A stretch of DNA of 64,000 nucleotides from PGYR01 sp046290495 (lineage in GTDB: Bacteria; Bacteroidota; Ignavibacteria; Kapaibacteriales; UBA2268). The position numbers and the translations under genes are program-made. The stretch spans positions 496,001 through 560,000 of the forward strand of contig JBKAGT010000005.1 of the NCBI GenBank assembly GCA_046290495.1, written 5' to 3'. Position 1 is the stretch's first letter. Every line of letters starts with the position of its first letter. The notes beneath the pieces were generated by a model. The model made no database searches and was not told the DNA's origin. It saw only the letters and a program-made list of their open reading frames with translations. Of the stretch, positions 26,653 through 36,431 are shown one piece after another.

Positions 26653-29148
26653 ATGTCCTTAATTGCTGAAGTATCAGTCCCTCTTAAAGTTGATCAACTT
26701 TATTCTTATAGATTACCTGAAAACTTGGGTCAAGAATCTATTGGCAAAAGAGTTGTCGTGAACTTCGCTAACAAAGTTGTTACCGGACTAATAGTAAATG
26801 TCACTGACAAAGAACCAGATATAGAACTAAAAAATATTTATGAAGTAATTGATTCAGAACCAATTGCTACTAAAACATTTATTGATTTTTGTAAATGGAT
26901 AGCTGATTATTATTTTTCAACTCTGGGCGAAGTATTCTTAGCTGCATTCCCACCCAAAACATTCCCTAAAGAAGAACTGTACATAAAGCTATCATATGAT
27001 TATAACGAAAATCAATTAATGAAGTTTAAAAACAGCTCTAAAAAACGTGCTGAATTAATAAACTTATTATCTGATACTGATAACTATACTTCATATAGCT
27101 CATTGAAAAACAAACACAATTTTAATTATTCAATCAAAGATTATTATGAATTTAAGGATCTAGGTTTAATTGAAATTAAGTATGAGATGGATAATGAATA
27201 TAAACCCAAAATGATGTTGTCAGTTTTACCTGTATATGAAGGTGAATTTGATGATAAATATATTTTCAGAATGAGAGAATCACATTTAATTAATGCACCA
27301 AAACAAGCAGAAGCATATGATATTATTTGTGATTATTTCTTGCGACATAATCAACCAATGCTGATTTCTTTACTTAATCATGATTTTAATATTAATCATG
27401 GAATTATCAGTGGTTTAGAAAAAAAAGGATTGATTAAAAAAGAAGAATTAGAGATTAGTAGAATAAAAAGTGATAATTTTAAACTGAGTACTAAAGTAGA
27501 AATTGATCATTCACTCGAAAATTTCCAAATTGAAGTTTTAAATTCTATAAGAAGCGACTTTCGTGATAAAAAGAACGTTTTACTCCATGGTGTCACAGGA
27601 AGTGGTAAAACTTTAATATATATGCATCTTATAAAGGATGTAATTGCTAATGGCAAAAAAACTATTATGCTATTACCTGAGATATCGCTTACTCCCCAGT
27701 TAACTGATCGGTTTGAACTTTCATTTCCGGGTAGAGTATGTACTATTCACAGTAAACTAAATAAAAATGAAAGATATGAAATATGGAAAAGAATTGCCAA
27801 TGAAGAGTATGATATAGTCATTGGTCCAAGATCCGCAATATTTGCTCCTATTTCTAACCTTGGTTTGATAATAGTAGATGAAGAACACGACAGCAGTTAC
27901 AAACAAGATTCACCTTCTCCTCGTTATAATGCAAGAGACTTAGCTACCATTCGAGGTCATTTCTATAAATGTCCAGTTATTTTTGGTACTGCCACGCCAT
28001 CATTAGAGTCTTATTACAACGCAAAACAAGGTAAGTATTCTTATTACAAAATGGACAAAAGAGCTGACTCACATCAGCTACCGTCTATTGAAATTGTTGA
28101 TTTGACAAACTCAAGAAAAGAAAATGGTATGCGTGGTTCCTTCTCATATACATTAATCGAAAGGATTAAATCTACCTTAGATTATGGATTAAAAGTGATA
28201 CTATTTCAGAATAGACGAGGATTTTCGAATCTTGTACAATGTACCAGCTGTGGACATATTCCCCAATGTAAAAATTGTGATATTAGTCTAACTTATCATA
28301 GCTATAGCGATAAACTAGTCTGCCATTATTGTGGTTATACGGAAAATCTTTCCTCGGAATGTAATAAATGCAAATCTCACGATGTTCATAAAATAGGTCT
28401 TGGCACTCAAAAAGTTGAAGAGGAGATTAAAGAAATATTTGGAAATGATATAAAAACTGTTCGGTACGATTCAGACACGATTACTAGTAAAAACAAACAA
28501 AGGAAAATTTTACAGGATTTCTTTGATGGAAAAATTGATATTCTAATTGGTACTCAAATGTTAGCTAAAGGACTAAACTTCTCTACCATTGGTTTGGTTG
28601 GCATTTTAAATGCAGACTCAGACTTATTTATGACAGACTTAAGGGCCGCTGAAAAAACTTATCAGCTAATAAACCAAGTCGCAGGGAGAGCTGGTAGAAC
28701 TAACAAAAATGATAGCTATGTAGTTATACAATCATCAGTTCCTACTAACTATGCTATAAATTCAATTAGACAACCCCTGAATATTGACTTCCTTGAAGAA
28801 GAGTTAGAAAATAGGAAAGAATTGAACTATCCCCCATTTTCCAGGTTTGTAGTTATCGAATTAAGCTCCAAAGATAATTATTTTTTAAATATGAAGTCTG
28901 ATTATTTATATAAAATACTACCTAAAGATATCAAAGAAATAGATATACTCCCGCCTTCTGAACCTAATGTAGTAAAAATCAAGAATAGGTATAGAAAGTT
29001 AATAATAATTAAAAACAATAAGCAATTAGACCCAAGTGGGAAAGTGCTAAGAAAGTATTTGAATGGATGTTTGGAGCATTTCAAAAAACAAAAAAATCTA
29101 AAAGATCTGAAAATAAACGTAAATGTAGATGCTTCCTCTATAATGTAA
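26653..29148 (+). CDS. priA: Primosomal protein N' (replication restart helicase PriA)
   Basis: 3'-5' superfamily 2 helicase that reloads the replisome at broken forks. The 831-aa protein has an N-terminal DNA-binding domain (about residues 1-110), Walker A GVTGSGKT near 315, the DEEH box in IIVDEEHDSSYKQ, and motif III GTATPS. The split zinc module has eight cysteines in four pairs (CTSC, CKNC, CHYC, CNKC), and motifs GTQMLAKGLNF and QVAGRAGR follow. All landmarks of a functional PriA are present. Confidence 0.95.
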   Translation: MSLIAEVSVPLKVDQLYSYRLPENLGQESIGKRVVVNFANKVVTGLIVNVTDKEPDIELKNIYEVIDSEPIATKTFIDFCKWIADYYFSTLGEVFLAAFPPKTFPKEELYIKLSYDYNENQLMKFKNSSKKRAELINLLSDTDNYTSYSSLKNKHNFNYSIKDYYEFKDLGLIEIKYEMDNEYKPKMMLSVLPVYEGEFDDKYIFRMRESHLINAPKQAEAYDIICDYFLRHNQPMLISLLNHDFNINHGIISGLEKKGLIKKEELEISRIKSDNFKLSTKVEIDHSLENFQIEVLNSIRSDFRDKKNVLLHGVTGSGKTLIYMHLIKDVIANGKKTIMLLPEISLTPQLTDRFELSFPGRVCTIHSKLNKNERYEIWKRIANEEYDIVIGPRSAIFAPISNLGLIIVDEEHDSSYKQDSPSPRYNARDLATIRGHFYKCPVIFGTATPSLESYYNAKQGKYSYYKMDKRADSHQLPSIEIVDLTNSRKENGMRGSFSYTLIERIKSTLDYGLKVILFQNRRGFSNLVQCTSCGHIPQCKNCDISLTYHSYSDKLVCHYCGYTENLSSECNKCKSHDVHKIGLGTQKVEEEIKEIFGNDIKTVRYDSDTITSKNKQRKILQDFFDGKIDILIGTQMLAKGLNFSTIGLVGILNADSDLFMTDLRAAEKTYQLINQVAGRAGRTNKNDSYVVIQSSVPTNYAINSIRQPLNIDFLEEELENRKELNYPPFSRFVVIELSSKDNYFLNMKSDYLYKILPKDIKEIDILPPSEPNVVKIKNRYRKLIIIKNNKQLDPSGKVLRKYLNGCLEHFKKQKNLKDLKINVNVDASSIM

Positions 29149-29172
29149 AAAAGGACTGCAAATGCAGCCCTT
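29147..29172 (-). terminator. Rho-independent terminator of glyA
   Basis: Read on the minus strand, AAGGGCTGC-ATTT-GCAGTCCTT (29172-29151) forms a 9-pair stem with one mismatch and runs into six T. It lies 26 bases after the glyA stop. It could also act weakly on priA, but the plus side lacks a T run. Confidence 0.8.
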
Positions 29173-29197
29173 AGTAATTATCCTATTTTCATCTTAA

Positions 29198-30496
29198 TTA
29201 TAAATTTACAGGTACATGTAAATCAAATTTACTTGTAAATTCTTCAACTTCATTTTTGACATCATTTAGAACACCCTCATTGTCAGTATTACTAACTACT
29301 TTATCAATAAAATCAGCTATAATTTCCATATCACTCTCTTTCATTCCTCTAGTAGTAAGTGCAGGAGTACCTAATCTAATACCAGATGTAACTAATGGAG
29401 ACTGGTCATCATTTGGAACTGAATTCTTGTTACAAGTAATTCCTGCTTCATCAAGTGCATTCTCAGCTTTTTTACCTGTAATTCCTTTGTTACGCAAGTC
29501 GATTAGCATAAGGTGATTATCAGTACCACCTGAAATTATATTGTAATCTTTTTCTGCTAATGAGCTAGCTAACTTGCTTGTATTCTTAATTACTTGTTCA
29601 CCATAAGATTTGAAATCATCTGTCAAACATTCTCTGAATGCGGCAGCCTTTGCAGCTATAACATGCATAAGAGGACCACCTTGCATACCTGGCATAACTC
29701 TGGAATTTATTATTTCACTCATATTTCTTGTTCTTCCAGATTTTGGTGCGACTATACCAAATGGATTTTCGAAGTCTTTACCCATCAAAATCATTCCACC
29801 TCTAGGACCACGAAGTGTCTTATGAGTAGTTGTGGCAACTACATGTGCATAATCAATAGGAGATGTTAATAATCCTTTTGCAATTAGTCCAGCTGGGTGA
29901 GCAATATCGGCAAATAAAAATGCCCCAACAGAATCAGCGATTTCTCTAAATTTCTTAAAATCTATATCTCTGGAATATGCTGATGCCCCTACTGTTATCA
30001 ATTTTGGCTTTTCTTTCTTAGCTAATGTTTCTACTTGGTCGTAATCAATTCTTCCATTTTCATCCAAAAAATAAGGAATAAAATCGAACCACATTCCGGA
30101 AAAGTTTACTCTTGAGCCATGTGTAAGGTGTCCACCGTGATCTAAACTCAGACCCATTACTTTATCACCATGCTTTATAAATGAAAAGTAAACAGCCATA
30201 TTTGCAGAGCTACCACTATGTGGCTGAACATTGGCATATTCTGCGCCAAATAGGTCTTTTGCTCTATCAATAGCTAAATTCTCAGCTATATCAACATATT
30301 CGCAACCACCGTAGTAACGGGCATTAGGATAGCCTTCTGCGTATTTGTTAGTTAATACTGAGCCAGCTGCTTCCAACACAGAATCAGAGACAAAATTTTC
30401 ACTAGCAATTAGCTCTATTTTGCTTTTTTGTCTGTTTTCTTCTTTACTTATTGCATCAAATAATTGTGGATCTTTCTCTTTTAAAACATTACTCAT
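29198..30496 (-). CDS. glyA: Serine hydroxymethyltransferase
   Basis: PLP enzyme that converts serine and tetrahydrofolate to glycine and methylene-tetrahydrofolate, the main one-carbon source. The 432-aa protein shows IELIASENFVS, NKYAEGYPNARYYGGCEYVD (block from about residue 50), NVQPHSGSSANMAVY, and the PLP lysine in the conserved TTTHKTLRGPRGG. Length is normal. It sits 15 bases downstream of a T9SS cargo gene on the same strand and has its own terminator. Confidence 0.96.
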   Translation of the reverse strand: MSNVLKEKDPQLFDAISKEENRQKSKIELIASENFVSDSVLEAAGSVLTNKYAEGYPNARYYGGCEYVDIAENLAIDRAKDLFGAEYANVQPHSGSSANMAVYFSFIKHGDKVMGLSLDHGGHLTHGSRVNFSGMWFDFIPYFLDENGRIDYDQVETLAKKEKPKLITVGASAYSRDIDFKKFREIADSVGAFLFADIAHPAGLIAKGLLTSPIDYAHVVATTTHKTLRGPRGGMILMGKDFENPFGIVAPKSGRTRNMSEIINSRVMPGMQGGPLMHVIAAKAAAFRECLTDDFKSYGEQVIKNTSKLASSLAEKDYNIISGGTDNHLMLIDLRNKGITGKKAENALDEAGITCNKNSVPNDDQSPLVTSGIRLGTPALTTRGMKESDMEIIADFIDKVVSNTDNEGVLNDVKNEVEEFTSKFDLHVPVNL

Positions 30497-30511
30497 TTTA
30501 GTACCAATTAA

Positions 30512-31399
30512 TTATTTTATTATTATTTTTTTAACAATTCTATCTACATTAGTCTCAACAACGACTATATAAGTACCAACGGATAAATTAGATACATCGA
30601 TAGTTGCAGACTCAACTGGTAGATAATTTATTACATTTTCACCATTAATATTAACGATTGATATACTTTTAATCTGAGAATCAATACTATTTGTAAATTC
30701 AAGTTTATCAGTTGCAGGATTTGGATAAAATACAATTTCGTCTTGATTATTATTGACTTCAACACTTGACAATATATCACAATTTGTACTACCTGAATTA
30801 GCATCAACAAAACATATATAGTCCTCATTTTCTCCGAAAGTGACTACCCATACAGATCTCATTTCTGTACCTCCAGTAGTTTCATCAGTAACACTTATTC
30901 CTGAAAAGTATGGCTTACTATTGGGATTTGAAAGTTTGTAACCTTGATAATCAATATCTTCCCTTATCAACTCACATATCTCAGGACTATCTTTCCAACT
31001 ATTCGTTAATTCTATATATTCTAATTCTGGTATTTGATTACCTAGTTCTTCTGATACATCTGTAGCTTGATATGACCCAAAAACATTCACCACTCCTACT
31101 GTAGCTATCTGATCTGAACCATTTTCATTGTAAATATACACCCAAGCTTCTGACTCACCATTTTCAATATTCATTCCAGCATCAATATTTACAGGAATAC
31201 CACCAAACTCTGCACTAAAATCTTCGTCAACTGTTGCCACAGCTATCAAAATTGGTTGTGAGAACCCTAAGTCTCCTATGACATAATTTTCAGCAGCTTC
31301 TTCACCTTCTGAAGCATCAAATGAAGCGAAAAACTGACTATGGGCACAAACACTTGAACCAAGAAGTATTAAGGTTGAAATTAATAAAGTTTTAATCAT
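30512..31399 (-). CDS. Secreted protein with type IX secretion C-terminal sorting domain
   Basis: A 295-aa protein with a signal peptide (about residues 1-21, ending CAHS) and a T9SS type A sorting domain over the last 75 residues. That domain starts at VFYPNPATDKLEF, with ISIVNINGENV, IDVSNLSVGTYIVVVET and the basic end VKKIIIK. The 180-residue middle is acidic, with four cysteines (for example the CDILSS region), and resembles no family I can name. It is presumably secreted across the outer membrane and anchored to the surface. It lies just upstream of glyA, so co-transcription is possible but functionally unexplained. Confidence 0.8.
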   Translation of the reverse strand: MIKTLLISTLILLGSSVCAHSQFFASFDASEGEEAAENYVIGDLGFSQPILIAVATVDEDFSAEFGGIPVNIDAGMNIENGESEAWVYIYNENGSDQIATVGVVNVFGSYQATDVSEELGNQIPELEYIELTNSWKDSPEICELIREDIDYQGYKLSNPNSKPYFSGISVTDETTGGTEMRSVWVVTFGENEDYICFVDANSGSTNCDILSSVEVNNNQDEIVFYPNPATDKLEFTNSIDSQIKSISIVNINGENVINYLPVESATIDVSNLSVGTYIVVVETNVDRIVKKIIIK

Positions 31400-31495
31400 G
31401 ATAAATATCCTTTATTTTTTAATAATTAAGATATGAAAGTTAATAATAATTTTCATCATTGTATATATGTTTTATAAGATTATTAAGTTTGTATT

Positions 31496-32308
31496 ATGGA
31501 TTCTTTTAAAAATAGACTATACCATATAATATTTGGAGCAGACACTTTCTCTGGAAAATTGTTTGATATTGTTTTAATATTAGCAATTTTATTGAGTGTA
31601 GTTGTAGTTATGCTCGATAGTGTAACTGAATTGAATCAAAAATATGGTCATATTTTCTATATTATTGAACTTGTTCTTACTGGGCTATTTACATTGGAAT
31701 ACATAGCCAGAATATATATTTCTGAGTATAAACTAAAATATATATTTAGCTTCTATGGTATAGTAGATTTTCTATCTATATTCCCTACTTATTTTGGCTT
31801 TTTCTTTTCTACTAAAACTACACCTTTGATAACTATTAGGACTCTAAGATTGTTAAGAGTTTTCAGGGTTTTGAAGCTAATAGGATTTATTACAGAAGCA
31901 GGTGAATTGAAGACAGCCATGAAGGCAAGCCAGAAGAAAATATTGGTTTTCCTTCTAACTGTACTTGCTTTGGTAACAATACTAGGAACACTTATGTATA
32001 TGGTTGAATCAGTTGAATCAGGATTCACCAGTATACCAAAAAGTGTATATTGGGCTATTGTTACTCTAACTACTGTTGGCTACGGAGATATTGCACCTTC
32101 TACTAGTATGGGGCAATTTATAGCATCACTCATTATGATTCTAGGCTATGCTATTATTGCTGTACCTACTGGTATTGTATCTACAGAAATGAAAACTTTA
32201 AAGGATGCGAATGTTAAACACAATTTAAAAACTTGTAGCAGATGTAAAGAAGATCAGAACAAGCTTTCTGCAAACTATTGCTCAAATTGTGGTGAGGCTT
32301 TTAATTGA
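31496..32308 (+). CDS. Voltage-gated-type potassium channel with C-terminal zinc ribbon
   Basis: A 270-aa six-helix ion channel subunit. The S4-like segment RTLRLLRVFRVLKL (about residues 112-125) has regularly spaced arginines. The selectivity filter TTVGYGD lies near 193, followed by the S6 helix. The last 30 residues carry a CxxC-x12-CxxC zinc-ribbon-like motif (CSRCKEDQNKLSANYC then SNCG). Expected to be a tetrameric K+ channel in the inner membrane; gating by voltage is inferred from S4. Its stop overlaps the helicase start as TTGA. Confidence 0.9.
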   Translation: MDSFKNRLYHIIFGADTFSGKLFDIVLILAILLSVVVVMLDSVTELNQKYGHIFYIIELVLTGLFTLEYIARIYISEYKLKYIFSFYGIVDFLSIFPTYFGFFFSTKTTPLITIRTLRLLRVFRVLKLIGFITEAGELKTAMKASQKKILVFLLTVLALVTILGTLMYMVESVESGFTSIPKSVYWAIVTLTTVGYGDIAPSTSMGQFIASLIMILGYAIIAVPTGIVSTEMKTLKDANVKHNLKTCSRCKEDQNKLSANYCSNCGEAFN

Positions 32309-34296
32309 AAAAATTAAGATTAAAAAAGAGTTCTACTTCTAGCAAAAAAGAATACTCAATAGATTATAAATCAGAACTTAACTCTGAGCAATATGAAGCT
32401 GTAATGCACAACAAAGGTCCGACATTAGTTTTAGCAGGAGCTGGGACTGGTAAGACAAGAACTCTAACTTACCGTGTATCAAGATTAATAGAAGACGGTG
32501 TCAACCCTCGTTCAATTCTGTTACTTACTTTTACCAGAAAAGCATCGAAAGAAATGTTGGAGCGAACTACCAAGCTTTTAGACACCAGAGCTGGTATGAT
32601 AACCACAGGCACATTCCATTCGTTTGCTTTAAAAATACTAAAACAATATCACAAAGAAATTGGATTCAATCAAGAGTTTAGTGTCATAGATCAGCAAGAT
32701 GCCGCTGATACTATTGATTTAATCAGAGGCAAATATCTTCCTCCTAAGTTGAGAAAGAGATTTCCTAAGAAGAACACAATTCAAAAAATACATTCATTAG
32801 CTTCAAATAAAAGTATTACTGTAGGAGAAGTATTAGATGAATACTATCCAAAGTATACTGAATATGAAGACAAGTTGAATACAATACTCATAGATTATAG
32901 CAAATACAAAAGAACTGCTGATATAATGGATTATGATGATTTGCTCATATATCTATTAGAATTATTGAAATCAAATGAGGAAGTGAGAAAAAAAATAAAC
33001 TTGACCTATCAACATGTGTTAGTAGATGAATACCAAGATACCAATAGGATACAGCATGAGATAATATTGAAACTAGGTGGAAAGGATAACAATATTATGG
33101 CAGTTGGTGATGATGCTCAATCAATTTATTCTTTCAGAGGTGCTGAGCATGATAATATTTTCTTTTTTCCTGACAGCTTTGAGGAATGTAAAATCTTCAA
33201 GATAGAACAAAATTATAGAAGTACTGAGCAAATACTTGATTTAAGTAATGAGGTTTTAAATAGAGCATCTTTTAAATATGAAAAGAAATTATTTACTAAA
33301 CAAAGGATTGGTGATAAACCTTATTTGGTGGCTGCTAACAGAGAACGGCAGCAATCGCAATTCGTAGTTCAACAAATATTAGAGCTTAGAGAACAAGGAA
33401 TCGAACTAGAAGATATTGCTGTGTTATTTAGATCAAGCTACCATTCTTTTGACTTAGAAATAGATTTGAATAAGTCTAATATCCCCTATGTCAAATTTGG
33501 AGGAATGAAGTTAATTGAAACTGCTCATATCAAAGATTTAATCTCTTATCTTCGTTTATTGTTCAATCCTAAAGATGTGGTTGCTTGGCAAAGAGTATTA
33601 AAGCTAATTGATGGAGTTGGTCCTGCAACTACTAGAAAAATAATTGATAACATCAGTGATAATACACTAACAATAGAAAATTACAAGCTTGTCCTTCCCA
33701 GTATAAACAAGAATGATGGAGTTAAAAATCTATTCAAAATGATCTCTCAGCATTTTGACCCAACAGACCTTACATATTCTGCATCTGAAATAGCTTATTT
33801 CTATAAGGATTTTTTGGATGACAAATATGATAATGTCGGAAAACGCTGGAAGGATATTGAAACATTTTTACAGATTACTGAACAATACTCTGACTTGCCT
33901 ACTTTTCTAAATGATATGGCGTTGGACCCTCCTGTAAATTCTGTTGAGGATTTGGAAGCTGAGTCTAAAGAAGATGAGTATTTGACAATATCTACTATTC
34001 ACTCTGCAAAAGGGTTGGAATGGAAAGTAGTATTTTTGATTTGGGCAACTGAAGGAAAATTTCCATCTGCTAAGTCTGTTCATACTATAGATACATTGGA
34101 AGAAGAGAGAAGACTATTCTATGTAGCTATTACACGTGCAAAAGATTATTTATATATTGTTTATCCTTTTGGTATTTTTGACAGAGAAAGTGGTATGGTT
34201 TTGAGTGAACCCTCACGATTCATACAAGAAATAGACGATAAGATACTAGAAAAGTATATACTTACAGATGAAGAAGACTCGGAAGAAGAAGAGTAG
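32305..34296 (+). CDS. UvrD/PcrA/Rep family ATP-dependent DNA helicase
   Basis: Superfamily 1A 3'-5' helicase. The 663-aa protein has the Q-motif LNSEQYEAV at residues 25-33, Walker A AGAGTGKT at 44-51, motif Ia LLLTFTRKA, motif II VLVDEYQDTNRIQ, motif III GDDAQSIYSFRGA, motif IV QNYRST, motif V TISTIHSAKGLEWKVV and motif VI RRLFYVAITRAKD. It is slightly short for UvrD, and Rep- or PcrA-like assignment is open. The start is a TTG; the first ATG (Met34) lies after the Q-motif and would destroy it. The C-terminus is a short acidic tail. Confidence 0.93.
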   Translation: MKKLRLKKSSTSSKKEYSIDYKSELNSEQYEAVMHNKGPTLVLAGAGTGKTRTLTYRVSRLIEDGVNPRSILLLTFTRKASKEMLERTTKLLDTRAGMITTGTFHSFALKILKQYHKEIGFNQEFSVIDQQDAADTIDLIRGKYLPPKLRKRFPKKNTIQKIHSLASNKSITVGEVLDEYYPKYTEYEDKLNTILIDYSKYKRTADIMDYDDLLIYLLELLKSNEEVRKKINLTYQHVLVDEYQDTNRIQHEIILKLGGKDNNIMAVGDDAQSIYSFRGAEHDNIFFFPDSFEECKIFKIEQNYRSTEQILDLSNEVLNRASFKYEKKLFTKQRIGDKPYLVAANRERQQSQFVVQQILELREQGIELEDIAVLFRSSYHSFDLEIDLNKSNIPYVKFGGMKLIETAHIKDLISYLRLLFNPKDVVAWQRVLKLIDGVGPATTRKIIDNISDNTLTIENYKLVLPSINKNDGVKNLFKMISQHFDPTDLTYSASEIAYFYKDFLDDKYDNVGKRWKDIETFLQITEQYSDLPTFLNDMALDPPVNSVEDLEAESKEDEYLTISTIHSAKGLEWKVVFLIWATEGKFPSAKSVHTIDTLEEERRLFYVAITRAKDYLYIVYPFGIFDRESGMVLSEPSRFIQEIDDKILEKYILTDEEDSEEEE

Positions 34297-34299
34297 AAA

Positions 34300-35496
34300 A
34301 TGAAAAAATTGAACATATTATTTTTATTACCTAGATATCCATTTCCACTAATTGGTGGGGATAGAGTAAAACCCTATCATATTATTAAGCATTTAGCAGC
34401 AGAACACAATGTTACATTGGTAACTTTTTTTCAAGGAAAAAAATTCACTGAGAGTTTAAAAAATTCATTGCTAAAACTGGGTGTTGATTTGCATGTCATT
34501 CCATTGAACCCAATTAATTCTGGTCTAAATTCATCATTAAGACTTTTGTCTAATAAACCATTAGAAATACTTTATTATGAAGAAAAGGCATATCATAATG
34601 AGGTAAATAAATTAATCGAAGAGAAAAACTTCGATCTCGGATTCTCATTTTTTATGAGAACTGCTGAGTATCTTAAAAATGTGGAAATGCCGAAGATATT
34701 AATGGCGGAAGACTGTAGAACAGTTTACCAAAAGAGGTCTTACGAGGGTAGTAACAACCTTAAGCAGAAAATGATAAGATTATGGGAATGGAAAAAATTA
34801 AAAAGATATGAACCAAACATCGTAAATTTTTTCGATGTTACAACATTGGTTTCTAATGATGACATTCGTCATATGCAAAAGTTAAACCCAAATGCAAATT
34901 ATCGACTTTTGACTAACGGGGTTGATATAGAAAAATTCACACCCAATAAAGATATTGAAAGAAAAAATCTGTTATTCACTGGGAAATTTGATGTTTGGGC
35001 TAATGAATTGATGGTAGGAAGAATAGTTAATGAAATACTGCCAATAGTAAAAAGACGATTCCCAAATGTAAAATTAATTCTGGCAGGTGCGAACCCTACA
35101 AAATCAATACAAAATTTAGAAAGTGAAGATATTGAAGTTTATTCGAATGTACCTGAAATAGTCCCTTATCTTCATAATGCAGCTGTATATGTTCATCCTC
35201 ACTACGGTGGTAGCGGCATTCAGAACAAACTATTGGAAGCTATGTGTGCAGGATGTCCTGTGGTAACAACTACAACTGGCAATCAAGGGATAGAAGCTAT
35301 AGATGGTAAAAGTATCTTAATATCTGATTCATCAGAAGGTATAGCAGATAAAGTTATTTCTTTATTGTCGGATACTGAATATGCTGAAACTATAAGCAAA
35401 AATGGGCATAACTATATAGTAAATAAGCACAGCTGGGAAGCAATATACAAACAATGTGATGATATAATTGCTGAGGTATGTCAGATAAATGAATAA
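34300..35496 (+). CDS. Glycosyltransferase family 4-type protein
   Basis: A 398-aa GT-B fold enzyme that transfers a sugar from a nucleotide donor. The N-terminal Rossmann half starts with LNILFLLPRYPFPLIGGDRVKPYHI, resembling sugar-transferase PEP-CTERM/Stp1-type proteins. The C-terminal half has LLFTGKFDVWAN, VKLILAGANPT, VHPHYGGSGIQNKLLEAMCAGCPVV and a late Glu-containing EX7E-like region. Donor and acceptor are unknown. It lies 3 bases after the helicase and overlaps the HAD gene by 8 bases, so it may supply an envelope glycan step. Confidence 0.87.
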   Translation: MKKLNILFLLPRYPFPLIGGDRVKPYHIIKHLAAEHNVTLVTFFQGKKFTESLKNSLLKLGVDLHVIPLNPINSGLNSSLRLLSNKPLEILYYEEKAYHNEVNKLIEEKNFDLGFSFFMRTAEYLKNVEMPKILMAEDCRTVYQKRSYEGSNNLKQKMIRLWEWKKLKRYEPNIVNFFDVTTLVSNDDIRHMQKLNPNANYRLLTNGVDIEKFTPNKDIERKNLLFTGKFDVWANELMVGRIVNEILPIVKRRFPNVKLILAGANPTKSIQNLESEDIEVYSNVPEIVPYLHNAAVYVHPHYGGSGIQNKLLEAMCAGCPVVTTTTGNQGIEAIDGKSILISDSSEGIADKVISLLSDTEYAETISKNGHNYIVNKHSWEAIYKQCDDIIAEVCQINE

Positions 35497-36025
35497 ATGT
35501 ATTTTTTTTGATAGGGATGGTATAGTAAATAAGCGAAAAATGGATGGGTATATTCTTGAATATTCTGAATTTGAATTTCTAATTCCCTTTTTTGATATTT
35601 TCAAAAAAGCTGATGATGAAGGCTTTTTAAAAATATTAATAACAAATCAGCAAGGAATTGGTAAAGGGTTGATGACTGATAAAGACTTATCTATTGTACA
35701 CAACAAAATGCAGTTCGAACTATTTCAAAAAGTTGGGTTTGGTTTTGATGATATATATTATAGTCCTGACTTAGCAAATAGCGGCTCTAGAACGAGAAAA
35801 CCAGAGCCAGGTATGCTGTTAGACGCAATTGAAAAATGGAATATAGATAAAAGTAAATCTATTTTTATTGGAGACAGTGAATCAGATGTTATGGCCGGAT
35901 CAAATGCAGGTATTGATACTATACTAGTAAATCAAGATAAATATTCGAAGTCAAAATATAACTTTAAAGATTTAGACACGTTGAATAGTGAATTTGATGC
36001 AATATTAGCTGATTTATCAAAGTAA
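35489..36025 (+). CDS. HAD-IIIA phosphatase (GmhB / histidinol-phosphatase-like)
   Basis: A 178-aa HAD-superfamily phosphatase. Catalytic Asp8 and Asp10 are in FFDRDGIVN, motif II Thr is in LITNQQGIGKG, and the Mg2+ site is in IGDSESDVMAGSNAG. The overall pattern matches D-glycero-D-manno-heptose-1,7-bisphosphate 7-phosphatase or histidinol-phosphatase relatives. The CxH-CxC zinc site of GmhB is missing: the segment from YYSPDLANSGSRTRKPEPG has no cysteine, so the substrate is uncertain. It overlaps the glycosyltransferase gene, which favours a sugar-phosphate role. Confidence 0.82.
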   Translation: MNKCIFFDRDGIVNKRKMDGYILEYSEFEFLIPFFDIFKKADDEGFLKILITNQQGIGKGLMTDKDLSIVHNKMQFELFQKVGFGFDDIYYSPDLANSGSRTRKPEPGMLLDAIEKWNIDKSKSIFIGDSESDVMAGSNAGIDTILVNQDKYSKSKYNFKDLDTLNSEFDAILADLSK

Positions 36026-36097
36026 AATAAATCTTATATTGCAACCGTCTAATACACAAAAATGAATATTATATAAACAATTATAATTGGAGATAAA

Positions 36098-36424
36098 ATG
36101 TCACAACCAATTCACTTAACAGATAGCAACTTTACAGATGAAATAAAAGGCTCAGATGTACCAGTATTGGTAGATTTTTGGGCAGCTTGGTGTGGACCAT
36201 GCAGAATGATTGCACCAATCATAGATGAATTAGCAACTGAATATGATGGTAAAGCTAAAATTGCAAAAGTTGATGTAGATAACAATCAACAAGTTGCTAT
36301 GCAATATGGTATCAGATCAATTCCTACTATCTTAATCTTCAAAGGTGGAGAGCAAGTAGAAAGTATTGTTGGTGCTGTACCAAAAGAACAAATTGAAAGT
36401 AAATTAAAGTCTTTGATTGGGTAA
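36098..36424 (+). CDS. trxA: Thioredoxin
   Basis: A 108-aa cytosolic disulfide reductase. The redox pair is Cys32 and Cys35 in FWAAWCGPCRM, with the cis-proline in SIPTILIF and buried Asp26. Length and sequence are classic for TrxA. A GGAG stretch sits about 9 bases before the ATG. It starts a four-gene run trxA, pterin dehydratase, eno and hexomutase. Confidence 0.96.
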   Translation: MSQPIHLTDSNFTDEIKGSDVPVLVDFWAAWCGPCRMIAPIIDELATEYDGKAKIAKVDVDNNQQVAMQYGIRSIPTILIFKGGEQVESIVGAVPKEQIESKLKSLIG

Positions 36425-36431
36425 TATAGAT

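Noticed and set aside
29594..29869. Cys/His/Thr-rich frame on plus strand that looks zinc-binding
   Set aside because: It is antisense to the conserved glyA core, and its composition comes from the reverse complement.
31484..31491. TAAGTTTG before the K+ channel gene as a promoter
   Set aside because: It ends only 4 bases before the ATG, which would need a nearly leaderless transcript; more likely chance.
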